From positions 1 through 14,771 of the forward strand of contig JANRJB010000173.1 in NCBI GenBank assembly GCA_033764265.1: a stretch of DNA of 14,771 nt, written 5' to 3'. Positions 6,341 through 13,916 of the stretch are shown here, one piece after another. The position numbers and the translations under genes are program-made. The stretch comes from VGEM01 sp033764265 (GTDB lineage Bacteria > Pseudomonadota > Alphaproteobacteria > Rhodospirillales > Rhodospirillaceae). Positions within the stretch are counted from its first letter, which is position 1, and the number at the start of each line of letters is the position of its first letter. The notes beneath the pieces are model-generated. The model searched no databases and was not told where the DNA came from. It saw only the letters and a program-made list of their open reading frames with translations.

Positions 6341-8002
6341 TCACCCGTACCCGGCGGTGATCTGGCGGCCCGACACCGCCGCCGCGCCGCCGGTGAGCGC
6401 CAGCGCGACCGCCTCGGCCACGCGGATGCCGTCGACGCCCGCCGACAGGATGCCGCCGGCATAGCCCGCGCCTTCGCCGGCGGGGTACAGGCCGGCGGTG
6501 TTGAGGCTTTGGAAATCATCGCCGCGCGCGATGCGGATCGGCGCCGAGGTGCGGGTTTCCACGCCGGTCATCACCGCGTCGGCGCGGGCGTAACCCTTGA
6601 TCTGGCGTTCGAACGCCGGCAGCGCCTCGCGCAGCGCGGCGACGGCGAACGCCGGCAGGCACAGGCTCAGGTCGGTCAGGTGCACGCCGGGCCGGTACGA
6701 CGGGATGACGTCGCCGAACGCCGTGGACGGCCGTCCCGCCAGAAAGTCGCCGACCAGCTGGCCCGGTGCGTCGTAGTTGCCGCGGCCGGCGGCGAACGCG
6801 GCTTGCTCCCAGCGGCGCTGGAATGCGATGCCGGCCAGCGGGTGGCCGGGGTAGTCCACCGCCGGCGAGATATCGACCACCAGCCCGGAGTTGGCGTTGC
6901 GTTCGGCGCGCGAGTACTGGCTCATGCCGTTGGTGACGACACCGCCCGGCTCGGACGCGGCGGCCACCACCGTGCCGCCCGGGCACATGCAGAAACTGTA
7001 GACCGAACGGCCGTTGCCGCAGTGGTGGACCAGCTTGTAGTCGGCCGCGCCCAGGATCGGGTGGCCGGCGAATTTTCCGTACCGCGCCCGGTCGATCATC
7101 GACTGCGGATGCTCGATGCGCACGCCGATCGAGAACGGCTTGGCCTCGACGTAGACGCCGCGGTCGTAGAGCATGTGGAACGTATCGCGCGCGCTGTGGC
7201 CCACCGCCAGCACCACCGCGTCGGTCTCGATCTCCTCGCCGCCCTCCAGCGTCACACCGCGTACGTGGCGCTTGCCGTCGGCGCCGGTCGCCACATGCAG
7301 GTCGGTCACCTTGCTTTGGAAGCGGATCTCCGCGCCCAGCGCCTGCATGGTCGCGCGCAGATGCTCGACCATCGACACCAGCCGGAAGGTGCCGATGTGC
7401 GGCTTGCTGACGAACAGAATCTCCTCCGGCGCGCCGGCCTTGACGAACTCGGTCAGCACCTTGCGGCCGCGGAAGCCGGGATCCTTGATCTGGCTGTGCA
7501 GCTTGCCGTCGGAAAAGGTGCCGGCGCCGCCCTCGCCGAACTGCACGTTGGATTCAGGCGTCAGGACCCGCTTGCGCCACAGCGCGAAGGTGTCGACCGT
7601 GCGCTCGCGCACGATCTTGCCGCGCTCCAGGATCAGCGGACGAAAGCCCATCTCGGCCAGGATCAGCCCCGCGAACAGGCCGCACGGCCCGGTGCCGATC
7701 ACCACCGGGCGGCGGCGCAACGTCTCCGGCGCGCGGGCGACGTGCCGGTAGCGTGTGTCGGGCGAGGGACCAATGTTCCGCTCGCCCGTCAGCCGCTTGA
7801 GCACCGCCGGTTCGTTGTTGACCTCGGCATCGACCGTGTAGACCAGCTGGATGGCGCCCGGCTTGCGCGCGTCGAAGCCGCGCCGGAACACGGCGAACGA
7901 CACCAGCTCGGCGGCGGCGATCTTCAGCCGGCGGGTCAGCGCGCGCCGCAGCGCCTCGGGCGCATGGTCGAGCGGCAGCTTCAGTTCGGTGACGCGCAGC
8001 AC
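6341..8002 (-). CDS. FAD-dependent dehydrogenase, COG2509-like
   Basis: A 553-residue flavoprotein. An N-terminal basic α/β region of about 95 residues (LRRALTRRLKIAAAEL…) precedes the FAD dinucleotide-binding motif VVIGTGPCGLFAG (100-112, GxGxxG at 103-108) with E126 ending the second strand (LILERG). A FGEGGAGTFSDGKL segment (155-168), a DAVVLAVGHSARDT second nucleotide-site-like strand (261-273), CMCPGG (338-343) and the C-terminal FAD motif GLYPAGEGAGYAGGI (504-518) follow. This order matches the uncharacterised FAD-dependent dehydrogenases grouped in COG2509; no reaction is established that I can name. The start is GTG at 8002 with no obvious ribosome site, 14 nt after the stop of the AT-richer gene, so it may depend on translational coupling. 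The original promoter may have been displaced by that insertion. Confidence 0.88.
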   Translation of the reverse strand: MLRVTELKLPLDHAPEALRRALTRRLKIAAAELVSFAVFRRGFDARKPGAIQLVYTVDAEVNNEPAVLKRLTGERNIGPSPDTRYRHVARAPETLRRRPVVIGTGPCGLFAGLILAEMGFRPLILERGKIVRERTVDTFALWRKRVLTPESNVQFGEGGAGTFSDGKLHSQIKDPGFRGRKVLTEFVKAGAPEEILFVSKPHIGTFRLVSMVEHLRATMQALGAEIRFQSKVTDLHVATGADGKRHVRGVTLEGGEEIETDAVVLAVGHSARDTFHMLYDRGVYVEAKPFSIGVRIEHPQSMIDRARYGKFAGHPILGAADYKLVHHCGNGRSVYSFCMCPGGTVVAAASEPGGVVTNGMSQYSRAERNANSGLVVDISPAVDYPGHPLAGIAFQRRWEQAAFAAGRGNYDAPGQLVGDFLAGRPSTAFGDVIPSYRPGVHLTDLSLCLPAFAVAALREALPAFERQIKGYARADAVMTGVETRTSAPIRIARGDDFQSLNTAGLYPAGEGAGYAGGILSAGVDGIRVAEAVALALTGGAAAVSGRQITAGYG

Positions 8003-8016
8003 GGTACACCGCTAAG

Positions 8017-9012
8017 TCATATCAATTCGTTCCAGTCTCCTTGAAACTTTCCTATTGCTTCCAAGTACGAGAAAGCAACAACACGACCAAGAAGCGATAC
8101 GTGCATTTGTGAACATCCACTGTCGTTCCACCTGTCAATCATGTGCCAGATTTCTTGCTGAATTGAGAGCTGGGTTCTGACAGCTAATCGCATTTCTGGA
8201 GAGATATCGCCTCCGAGGACAGTAAGCTTTGATAATCCACGTTCGATCAGAAAATCCTCAGCGACAATTGATTCGATTCCGCGTCTTAATGGACTGCGTT
8301 CAGCAATCCCCAAAGAAACACAATAACCCGACAATCGATTGGAAATCACCACATCTTTGAATTCCGAGAAAACTGAGTTTATGAACTCACCTCGTTTGTC
8401 CATCGGCAATCCCAAATAATCGGGCGAACGAACGAGGCAGTTAAACGCAATGAATCGTAAGTGTTCGCGCGATAGGTTTTTCGAAACGTCGATTGCTGCG
8501 GAAAAAATCATGTCGAGTGCATCATCTGGAGATGCATCTGCCTTTCGCTTTATCAGGGCGACTAGCGCTCGACGACGCGTCGCTTCTGATGTGCGAGCGG
8601 CAGCTAGGGCTGCTTGAGTAAGCGCATACTGCATGTCTGGTTCGGAAAAGCGAAAAAGATTTTTTTCGTCAACAAAATCCTTGGTCAGGTCTTGAATGAA
8701 CGCCAAAACGTTTGCTCTTGCTTTCGCGTTTGCGTCCTCTTGTAGGTTAGGGAAGTTTTTCTCGAATAGTGACTGGACTACGACCCCTAATGCCCGGGTG
8801 TCATTCACTGTAACTGTGACATCCCGGATTTGGACATCGCGGCCAATGTTCCCTTTTGCACCAATAACGCTCTCACTATGCGATCTTGAGAAACGAAATT
8901 TGAAGTAAAGTGATGATCCGAATATTGCCGCGATAGCAGTAACGGCGCTCATAACGAGTGGCTGCCAGTTTTGCAGCAGCCAATTGACTAGGCTGTAATA
9001 TATTTCCGGCAC
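8017..9012 (-). CDS. Accessory membrane-anchored protein resembling the LPO_1073/Vpar_1526 family
   Basis: A 331-residue protein with one N-terminal membrane segment (about 18-37) followed by a basic stretch KFRFSRS. Next comes IGAKGNIGRDVQIRDVTVTV (50-69), which recalls the 'AGRDI' β-repeat seen in several phage-defence-associated proteins. The rest is helical and carries VVQSLFEKNFPNLQEDA (78-94) and FSEPDMQYALTQAALAAAR (122-140). That pattern (FxxNFPxL … PDMQYAL) I recall from the LPO_1073/Vpar_1526 family of unknown function found in accessory regions. Base composition is strikingly lower in GC than every neighbour (runs of A/T, AAA/GAA/ATT codons), so recent transfer is likely. The start is GTG at 9012, with GAAG overlapping it as a poor ribosome site. 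Role unknown; a defence role would be inference. Confidence 0.65.
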   Translation of the reverse strand: MPEIYYSLVNWLLQNWQPLVMSAVTAIAAIFGSSLYFKFRFSRSHSESVIGAKGNIGRDVQIRDVTVTVNDTRALGVVVQSLFEKNFPNLQEDANAKARANVLAFIQDLTKDFVDEKNLFRFSEPDMQYALTQAALAAARTSEATRRRALVALIKRKADASPDDALDMIFSAAIDVSKNLSREHLRFIAFNCLVRSPDYLGLPMDKRGEFINSVFSEFKDVVISNRLSGYCVSLGIAERSPLRRGIESIVAEDFLIERGLSKLTVLGGDISPEMRLAVRTQLSIQQEIWHMIDRWNDSGCSQMHVSLLGRVVAFSYLEAIGKFQGDWNELI

Positions 9013-9066
9013 CTTCGGGAACTCTAACTCACTGCAAGGACGACGAAGATTGGCAGCTATGGCTGT

Positions 9067-10137
9067 TTACTTCGTCGCGTAGTAGGTCCGCGCCAGCATC
9101 ACGTCCTGCGTGCCCATCTCGACCTTGAAGCCCACGCGCTTGAGCAGGCCGACGAAGTCCGAGCCGGTGTAGTCAACCGAATAGGGCTCGCAGTTGTCCT
9201 TGCTGTCGACATCCATGAAATAGCGGAAGTAGGGGTCGTCGCCGGTCAATCCGGTCGGGAAATCGAAAATGTTGAAGACGCCGCCGGGCCGCAGGATGCG
9301 GTACGCCTCGCGCACGATCTTCTCGCCGGCCTCGAGCGAGACCTCGTGGAACAACAAGAACGCCGCGACCACGTCGAAGTGGCCGTCGGGATACCTGGTG
9401 TCCTCGGCCAGGCGCTGCACGAAATGGCATTCGACGCCCATCTTGGCCGCGCGCATGTGGGCATAGCGAACTTGCGCCGAGGCGACGTCGAGCCCGGTGA
9501 CGGCGGCGTTCTTGAAACGCTCCTTCAGGCCCACGGTCAGCTGGCCGATGGAACAGCCGAGGTCGATGACGCGGTCGACCTTGCCGTCGGCGGGCGGGCG
9601 GGTCGCGGCGGCCAGGCTCAGGTGGTATTCGTCCTGGTCGTTGGCGCCGATGAAGAACACGTTGCTGGCCTGGTGGTACCAGTAGCCGCACAGCGGGTCG
9701 CCGCCGTAGCCGCCCGGTTGAATGTGGATCGGGTGCTTGACGTAAGCCGGGTAGGCGAAGTTGGGGTCCCACTCCACGCTGCCGGGGCCCTTCGCGTCGT
9801 AGGCGGCCAGTTCGTCCAGATAGGCCTGGTCATCGTAGGCCTCGCGGTAGCGCCGCCACATCATTTCCTGGGCCGACCTCAGCAGACGGTTACGCGCGGC
9901 CACCACCGGGATCGGGTCGAACAGCGCGCGGATATCGTTGACGCGGGCGAGGTCGCGGCCTGCCGCCTTGGCCCGATTGATGGCCGCGTCGCTGGCCTGC
10001 TTCACCTTGCCGCCCAAAGGCCCGAAGATGAAACCGCGCATGCCTTCGCAGAAGCCGGCGTAGGTCTCGGCGTCCAGCGCCGGCGGCCGTTCCAGCCGTC
10101 CGATCCAGCCGCGGTCGATCTGTCGTACAACGCCCAT
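9067..10137 (-). CDS. Class I SAM-dependent methyltransferase with long N-terminal extension (paralogue 2)
   Basis: A 356-residue paralogue of the methyltransferase at 5176-6252, alignable end to end with almost no gaps and roughly half the positions identical by eye. Motif I is IDLGCSIGQ (191-199), the acidic ribose ligand D217 is in TGLDVAS, then FDVVAAFLLFHEV (254-266) and ILRPGG (281-286). The shared extension holds NDIRALFDPIPVVAARNR (67-84), KGPGSVEWDP and HIQPGGYGGDP, and the C-terminus shares DNCEPYS. Divergence is greatest at residues 34-60 and 215-240, the latter next to the cofactor/substrate pocket, so the two may differ in acceptor. The start at 10137 has GAGAGG (10143-10148) 5 nt upstream. 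The CMD-like gene ends 32 nt upstream on the same strand, so co-transcription is likely. Confidence 0.85.
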   Translation of the reverse strand: MGVVRQIDRGWIGRLERPPALDAETYAGFCEGMRGFIFGPLGGKVKQASDAAINRAKAAGRDLARVNDIRALFDPIPVVAARNRLLRSAQEMMWRRYREAYDDQAYLDELAAYDAKGPGSVEWDPNFAYPAYVKHPIHIQPGGYGGDPLCGYWYHQASNVFFIGANDQDEYHLSLAAATRPPADGKVDRVIDLGCSIGQLTVGLKERFKNAAVTGLDVASAQVRYAHMRAAKMGVECHFVQRLAEDTRYPDGHFDVVAAFLLFHEVSLEAGEKIVREAYRILRPGGVFNIFDFPTGLTGDDPYFRYFMDVDSKDNCEPYSVDYTGSDFVGLLKRVGFKVEMGTQDVMLARTYYATK

Positions 10138-10154
10138 GATGTCCTCTCCGTGTC

Positions 10155-10182
10155 CTATTCCGCCGCCCGCTATTCCGCCGCC
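10155..10182. repeat. 15-bp tandem duplication over the CMD gene stop
   Basis: CTATTCCGCCGCC occurs at 10155-10167 and 10170-10182, a 15-bp period. The duplicated piece encodes the C-terminal Ala-Ala-Glu and the stop codon of the CMD-like protein, so a second in-frame copy of those codons and a backup stop follow the first. It looks like replication slippage; no function is implied. Confidence 0.8.
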
Positions 10183-10748
10183 ACGCGTTCCGGCACGAAC
10201 GGGCAGCTGTCCATCTTTTCAACCAGGTCGTAGGCGAAGATCATCTTCGCCATGCCGCAGAGCACCGCCATGATCACGCCCAGTTCCACCATCTCGCCAT
10301 CGGTGAAGTGGGCCCGGGCGCGGGCGTACAACTCGCGCGTCACGTAACCCTTGGGGTTGGTCAGCACCATCACGTCCGCGAGCGCCAGTGCCGCCTTTTC
10401 CTTCTCGCTGAAGGGGCCGCGTTCATAATTGTCGAGGGCGTCGATCTGGGCCTGCGGCACGCCGGCGTCAAGCGCGGCGATGGTGTCGCCGCGATTGCAG
10501 AAGGCGCAGCCGTGGATGTTGGCCAGCCGCAGGCGCACGAGTTCGACGATCTTGCGATCGAGCCGGCCCGAATAGAACACCTTCTCGTAGTAGTCCTTGA
10601 GGTACCAGTCGAGCATGTGCGGCGCGTTGCCGAACACCTCGATGAAGGTGGCGTCGCCGTGAATCTTCTGCGAGCTGTCCCAGGCCCTCTGCAGGGCCGG
10701 CGGCAGCTTGTCGCGCGGCACGCGGGCGAACGGGGTGTCGGGTTTCAT
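10170..10748 (-). CDS. Carboxymuconolactone decarboxylase/AhpD-like protein
   Basis: A 192-residue all-helical protein starting MKPDTPFARVPRDKLPPALQ. It has the CMD/AhpD signature region: YSGRLDRKIVELVRLRLANI (59-78), then HGCAFCNRGD (79-88) with cysteines C81 and C84 forming a CxxC, and a second helical pair including FSEKEKAALALADVM. AhpD-type proteins use CxxC plus a histidine four residues after the second cysteine for disulfide/peroxide chemistry. Here that position is D88, so peroxidase-like activity is uncertain. AGGAGG (10754-10759) lies 5 nt before the ATG. It precedes methyltransferase paralogue 2 closely, which suggests a shared role in modifying a small molecule or in redox homeostasis; the substrate cannot be identified. 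Confidence 0.85.
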   Translation of the reverse strand: MKPDTPFARVPRDKLPPALQRAWDSSQKIHGDATFIEVFGNAPHMLDWYLKDYYEKVFYSGRLDRKIVELVRLRLANIHGCAFCNRGDTIAALDAGVPQAQIDALDNYERGPFSEKEKAALALADVMVLTNPKGYVTRELYARARAHFTDGEMVELGVIMAVLCGMAKMIFAYDLVEKMDSCPFVPERVAAE

Positions 10749-10825
10749 GGCGGCCTCCTCGATTGGCGCCTGGGGGTTGCGCCGGCATCATAGACCAGCC
10801 GGCGCACGGCGCACATGCAAACGGC

Positions 10826-12322
10826 TTATTCCGCGATCACCAGATCCGCATAGTTGAGCGAATCGCCGGCCGGCGTGTAGCCCCGCAAGCGCTTGCCCAA
10901 CCCGTCGAATTCCACCTGTTGCCACAGGAAGATGCCGGGTGGATCGTCGTACTCATGGCTGAGAATTTCGCGCATCAGGCGATGGGTCTCGGCGGCGTCG
11001 GTGGCGGCGTACGCGGCGCGTACCTTCGGCAGGATCGCCGCGTCGCAGTGGAACGGCGCGCGCTCGGCGGCCAGCCCGGTGCACGCGCGGAAGCGGTACT
11101 CGGTCAACGGGTCGTGGCCGCGGGTGAACATGTTGAAGGCCTGGCCTTCCAGCTTGCCGTAGAACAGCGCCTGCAATTGCGCGCCCTGGGTGTTGGTCTT
11201 CAGCTGCACGCGCACGCCGACCGCGCGCAGGTCCTGCGCAATCTGCTGCTGCACCGCCACGTCGTTGGCGCCGCGACCCGGCACGATATTGATCACCATG
11301 TCGAATCCGTCGGGGTGTCCAGCCTCGGCCAACAGCGCCTTGGCCTTGGCGGGGTCATAGGGGTAGGGCGCGAGATCGGGGTTGAAGCCGAACGAGCCCG
11401 GAAAGGCGATCTGCGAGATCAGCCGGGTGTGGCCGCCCAGGATGCCCTGGATGATGGCCTCGCGATTGACGGCGTAGTTCAGCGCCCGGCGCACGCGCGC
11501 GTCGGTGATCGGCCCGCCGTTAACGGTGAGGAAGCCCAGGTACTGCACCACCGGCGCAAGCCGGTTGTAGAGCGTGCCGCCGACGGACTCGACGGTCTCG
11601 CGGTCGTCGGGGCCCAGCGCGATGGCAAGGTCCACCGCGCCCGAGGTCAGCGCCTGCAGTCGCGCGGTCTGGTCGGGCAGCGAATTGATCTCGATGCGGT
11701 CGGCCTGGCCCGGCCGCCAGCCTTCGGCGAAGCGCACACCGCTCAGGCGGTTTTCGGTCCAGCTTGTCACGCGGTACGGCCCGGTGCCGACCGGCCGCGT
11801 CACCATGCCGTCGGGGCCCAGCTCGGCCCACGCGCCCGGCGCGGGCAAGCGCCACGCCGACATGTGCAGCGGCAGGATGGCGTCGGGCTCGCTCAGTTCC
11901 AGGTCGACCGTCAGCGCGTCGATCGCGCGGGCGCGGGCGAGCTGGTACATGTTGGCGCCGGTGACCGACTTGCGGCCTTCCAGCGTGGTCAGAAACGCGA
12001 CCGAGGCCACCACGGCCTCGGCCGTCAGTGGTTCGCCATTGTGGAAGCGCACGCCCGGTCGCAGCTTGATCTCCCAGTTGCGCGGGCCGGTCGGCCGCCA
12101 GGCCACCGCCAGCGCGGGCTCGACCGTGCCGTCGTCGGCCACATTGGTCAGGGTATCGTAGACCGACTGCACCGCTACGGTCGCCGGCATGGCGATCGAG
12201 GCATAGGGGTCGCCGCGCCGCTGCGGAATGGCGACGGTCGCCACCTTCAGCACGGTCTCGGCCACGGCCGCCGAGGCGATACCGGCCATGACCGCCGCCA
12301 CCACAAGGTCCCTTGCTCTCAT
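10826..12322 (-). CDS. Family-5 ABC transporter solute-binding protein (peptide/opine/nickel type)
   Basis: A 498-residue periplasmic protein. A Sec signal peptide (MRARDLVVAAVMAGIASAAVA) has a probable cleavage after A21. The mature protein shows the SBP_bac_5 pattern: VYDTLTNVADDGTVEPALA (54-72), LRPGVRFHNGEPLTAEAV (87-104), VGTGPYRVTSW, and later ALNYAVNREAIIQGIL. Such proteins capture oligopeptides or other small ligands and deliver them to a DPP/OPP-type permease. No permease or ATPase genes are adjacent, so it is an orphan or feeds a transporter encoded elsewhere. GAGAG (12327-12331) lies 4 nt before the ATG. It is divergent from the DUF1838 gene and followed 77 nt later by the CMD-like gene on the same strand. 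Ligand unknown. Confidence 0.9.
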   Translation of the reverse strand: MRARDLVVAAVMAGIASAAVAETVLKVATVAIPQRRGDPYASIAMPATVAVQSVYDTLTNVADDGTVEPALAVAWRPTGPRNWEIKLRPGVRFHNGEPLTAEAVVASVAFLTTLEGRKSVTGANMYQLARARAIDALTVDLELSEPDAILPLHMSAWRLPAPGAWAELGPDGMVTRPVGTGPYRVTSWTENRLSGVRFAEGWRPGQADRIEINSLPDQTARLQALTSGAVDLAIALGPDDRETVESVGGTLYNRLAPVVQYLGFLTVNGGPITDARVRRALNYAVNREAIIQGILGGHTRLISQIAFPGSFGFNPDLAPYPYDPAKAKALLAEAGHPDGFDMVINIVPGRGANDVAVQQQIAQDLRAVGVRVQLKTNTQGAQLQALFYGKLEGQAFNMFTRGHDPLTEYRFRACTGLAAERAPFHCDAAILPKVRAAYAATDAAETHRLMREILSHEYDDPPGIFLWQQVEFDGLGKRLRGYTPAGDSLNYADLVIAE

Positions 12323-12409
12323 TGATCTCTCATGGGTCGAATCTCCGCGCCCGCGTGGCGGAATTTGCTATGCTGGCTCCGATCTTGAAGCCAATTCGGG
12401 AGGCACGCA
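12323..12409. promoter_or_regulatory. Divergent intergenic region, solute-binding protein / DUF1838 protein
   Basis: This 87-bp region must contain the start signals of two divergent genes. The ribosome sites (minus 12327-12331; plus GGGAGG 12398-12403) are clear. A TATGCT box at 12369-12374 could be a plus-strand -10 element, but no convincing -35 sits at the right distance. No operator palindrome is evident. Confidence 0.35.
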
Positions 12410-13264
12410 ATGCAACGCAGAACACTGTTGGGGACCATGGGTGCGGCGGCTCTGGTGGCGCCGGTGGGCGTATCGACCGCGCGTGCCGCCACATCGGGGG
12501 CGACGGCGGCGTTCGATCCGGCCAACCGCGATCACGTGCTGATGGCCTACCGCAAGCTGGCGTTCACCGCCGACGACAGCGTCACTTATATCTGGCTGCG
12601 CGCCACGCGCTTCGGCCTGGTCGATACCCAGTTCACGCCGTTCTGGGAGATGCACGTGGGCCGCATGTTCACCGTGGCCGACGTGGCGCCCGGCGCGTTC
12701 GAGGTCACCGGCCTCAGCGCCATTTTCTATACCGACGTCGAAACCGGGAAATTCATCGAGACCTTCAAGAACCCCTACACCGGCAAAACCGTCAACGTGC
12801 GCTACGCCCCGCCGCGGGTGAGCAAGACGCGTTACGACAAGAACGGCGAGGAACGCCACGCCATCGACCGGCCGGGGTTCAACGTCGCCACCAGCGCCAC
12901 GCTGGGTCCGGCCTGGGTGCAGGGCGACAGCGTCTGGCTGCGCGCCGACACCAACTTGAAGGCGATTCCGATCGAGGCGGGCAAGGGCCGTCCGCAGCAC
13001 GTCAACGACTGGAGCACCTATCACGGTTCGCTGGCGCAGGTCATGGACCCGGCGGCGAAGAACCCGCCGTCGACGTGGATCTTCAACGACATCAACACCT
13101 GGGCGGACTGGCTGGAGATGGGCGACCAACCCGGCAACTACGTCTCGCGCGGCATCGGCCACAAGGCGTACTCGTTCGACGAAATGCCGGACACCTGGAA
13201 GATGCTGATGCGCGAGCGCAACCCGGACATCGCCAAGGACCCGGCCGGGGCCTTGAAAGGCTGA
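12410..13264 (+). CDS. DUF1838 family protein, probably Tat-exported
   Basis: A 284-residue protein. The N-terminus MQRRTLLGTMGAAALVAPVG is a twin-arginine-type signal (RR then TLLG, hydrophobic stretch), with ARA (24-26) as the likely cleavage site. The body matches what I know of DUF1838: DHVLMAYRKLAFTADDSVTYIW near the start, conserved aromatic-rich segments (FTPFWEMHVGRMF, VWLRADTN), WSTYHGSL and a closing WADWLEMGDQPGNY…HKAYSFDEMPD. The family has no established function. Tat export suggests that the protein folds or binds a cofactor in the cytoplasm. GGGAGG (12398-12403) lies 6 nt before the ATG. The PCuAC-like gene begins 5 nt after its stop, so the two are probably one transcript and both products act outside the cytoplasm. 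Confidence 0.8.
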   Translation: MQRRTLLGTMGAAALVAPVGVSTARAATSGATAAFDPANRDHVLMAYRKLAFTADDSVTYIWLRATRFGLVDTQFTPFWEMHVGRMFTVADVAPGAFEVTGLSAIFYTDVETGKFIETFKNPYTGKTVNVRYAPPRVSKTRYDKNGEERHAIDRPGFNVATSATLGPAWVQGDSVWLRADTNLKAIPIEAGKGRPQHVNDWSTYHGSLAQVMDPAAKNPPSTWIFNDINTWADWLEMGDQPGNYVSRGIGHKAYSFDEMPDTWKMLMRERNPDIAKDPAGALKG

Positions 13265-13269
13265 CGGCG

Positions 13270-13737
13270 ATGCGCGCCGCGGCCCTGTGGTTGGCGTTGC
13301 TGGCCGCGGCGATACCGGCGGCCCAGACTCGCCCACAAGATCGGCCTTCTGATCGACCACGGATCGAGATCGTCGACGCCTGGGCGCGCACCGCGATCAG
13401 TTCGCGCGACACCACCGCGTTCGTCACCATCGTCAACCGCGGCGATGCCGACGACGCGCTGGTCGGGGTGTCCTCGCCCATTGCCGAGCGCGCGGCGGTG
13501 CAGCGCGTGCGCCACCGCGGCCTGACTTCGACGAACCGCGACGTGCCCCGGGTCGAGGTCGAGGCCGCCGACGTGGTGCGCATGCGCCCCGGCGGCTATT
13601 TCATCTCCGTCACCGGCCTCACCCAGCAGCTTCAGCCCGGCCAGAAACTGCCGCTGTCGCTGCGCTTCGAGAAATCGGGCACGCTTGCGGTCGATGCCGA
13701 GGTTTCAAATCAAAAGCTCGGCAACCGCGGCCGATAG
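13270..13737 (+). CDS. PCuAC-fold exported protein lacking the copper ligands
   Basis: A 155-residue protein. The N-terminus MRAAALWLALLAAAIPAAQT is a Sec-type signal peptide. The mature part follows the PCu(A)C (DUF461) copper chaperone layout: IEIVDAWARTA near the N-terminus (32-42), TTAFVTIVNRGDADDALVGVSSPIAE (48-73), then MRPGGYFISVTGL (105-117) and QPGQKLPLSLRFEKSGT. True PCuAC proteins bind copper through HxM-type pairs in the region after 'SPxA' and in 'GGYHxM'. Here those positions read AAVQRV (75-80) and GGYFIS (108-113), with no His or Met ligand, so copper binding as in the family is unlikely. It lies 5 nt after the DUF1838 gene. The ATG is chosen because a signal peptide starts exactly there; the same frame is open far upstream but in overlap with DUF1838. 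Confidence 0.75.
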   Translation: MRAAALWLALLAAAIPAAQTRPQDRPSDRPRIEIVDAWARTAISSRDTTAFVTIVNRGDADDALVGVSSPIAERAAVQRVRHRGLTSTNRDVPRVEVEAADVVRMRPGGYFISVTGLTQQLQPGQKLPLSLRFEKSGTLAVDAEVSNQKLGNRGR

Positions 13738-13780
13738 CGTGCTTTCTCACGCCCGGCGGCGCGCTTGTTGCTTGGTTTTT

Positions 13781-13888
13781 CCCTCTCCTTAAGGAGAGGG
13801 CAGGGTGAGGTGGGTTTGCGGTCGTGCGATCAGCGTCGCCGGGGCGAACGAACTGACCCTCACCCCGACCCTCTCCCAAGGGAGAGGG
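13781..13888. repeat. Array unit 1 (A palindrome, short core, B palindrome)
   Basis: A is the perfect palindrome CCCTCTCCTTAAGGAGAGGG (13781-13800). B is at 13869-13888. The core (GCGGTCGTGCGATCAG…) contains no ORF of note and is nearly the same as in unit 2. Confidence 0.85.
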
Positions 13889-13916
13889 GGTCGACGGATT
13901 GCGTTGCTTGGTTTTT

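Noticed and set aside
6253..6519. N-terminal extension of methyltransferase paralogue 1 from the long ORF
   Set aside because: It overlaps the end of the dehydrogenase gene, has no similarity to paralogue 2, and a good AGGAG site supports the internal ATG at 6252.
6206..8044. 612-codon plus-strand ORF opposite the dehydrogenase, and similar long antisense ORFs at 10763-12325 and 1542-3170
   Set aside because: They are mirror frames of strong genes in GC-rich DNA. Their arginine/histidine/glutamine-rich composition and lack of motifs mark them as shadows.
13781..13800. A palindrome as a rho-independent terminator for the PCuAC-like gene
   Set aside because: The stem is preceded, not followed, by the T-run on the plus strand, and on the minus strand it is followed by A's. 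Neither strand gives stem plus U-tract. Rho-dependent or attenuating effects remain possible but are not supported.
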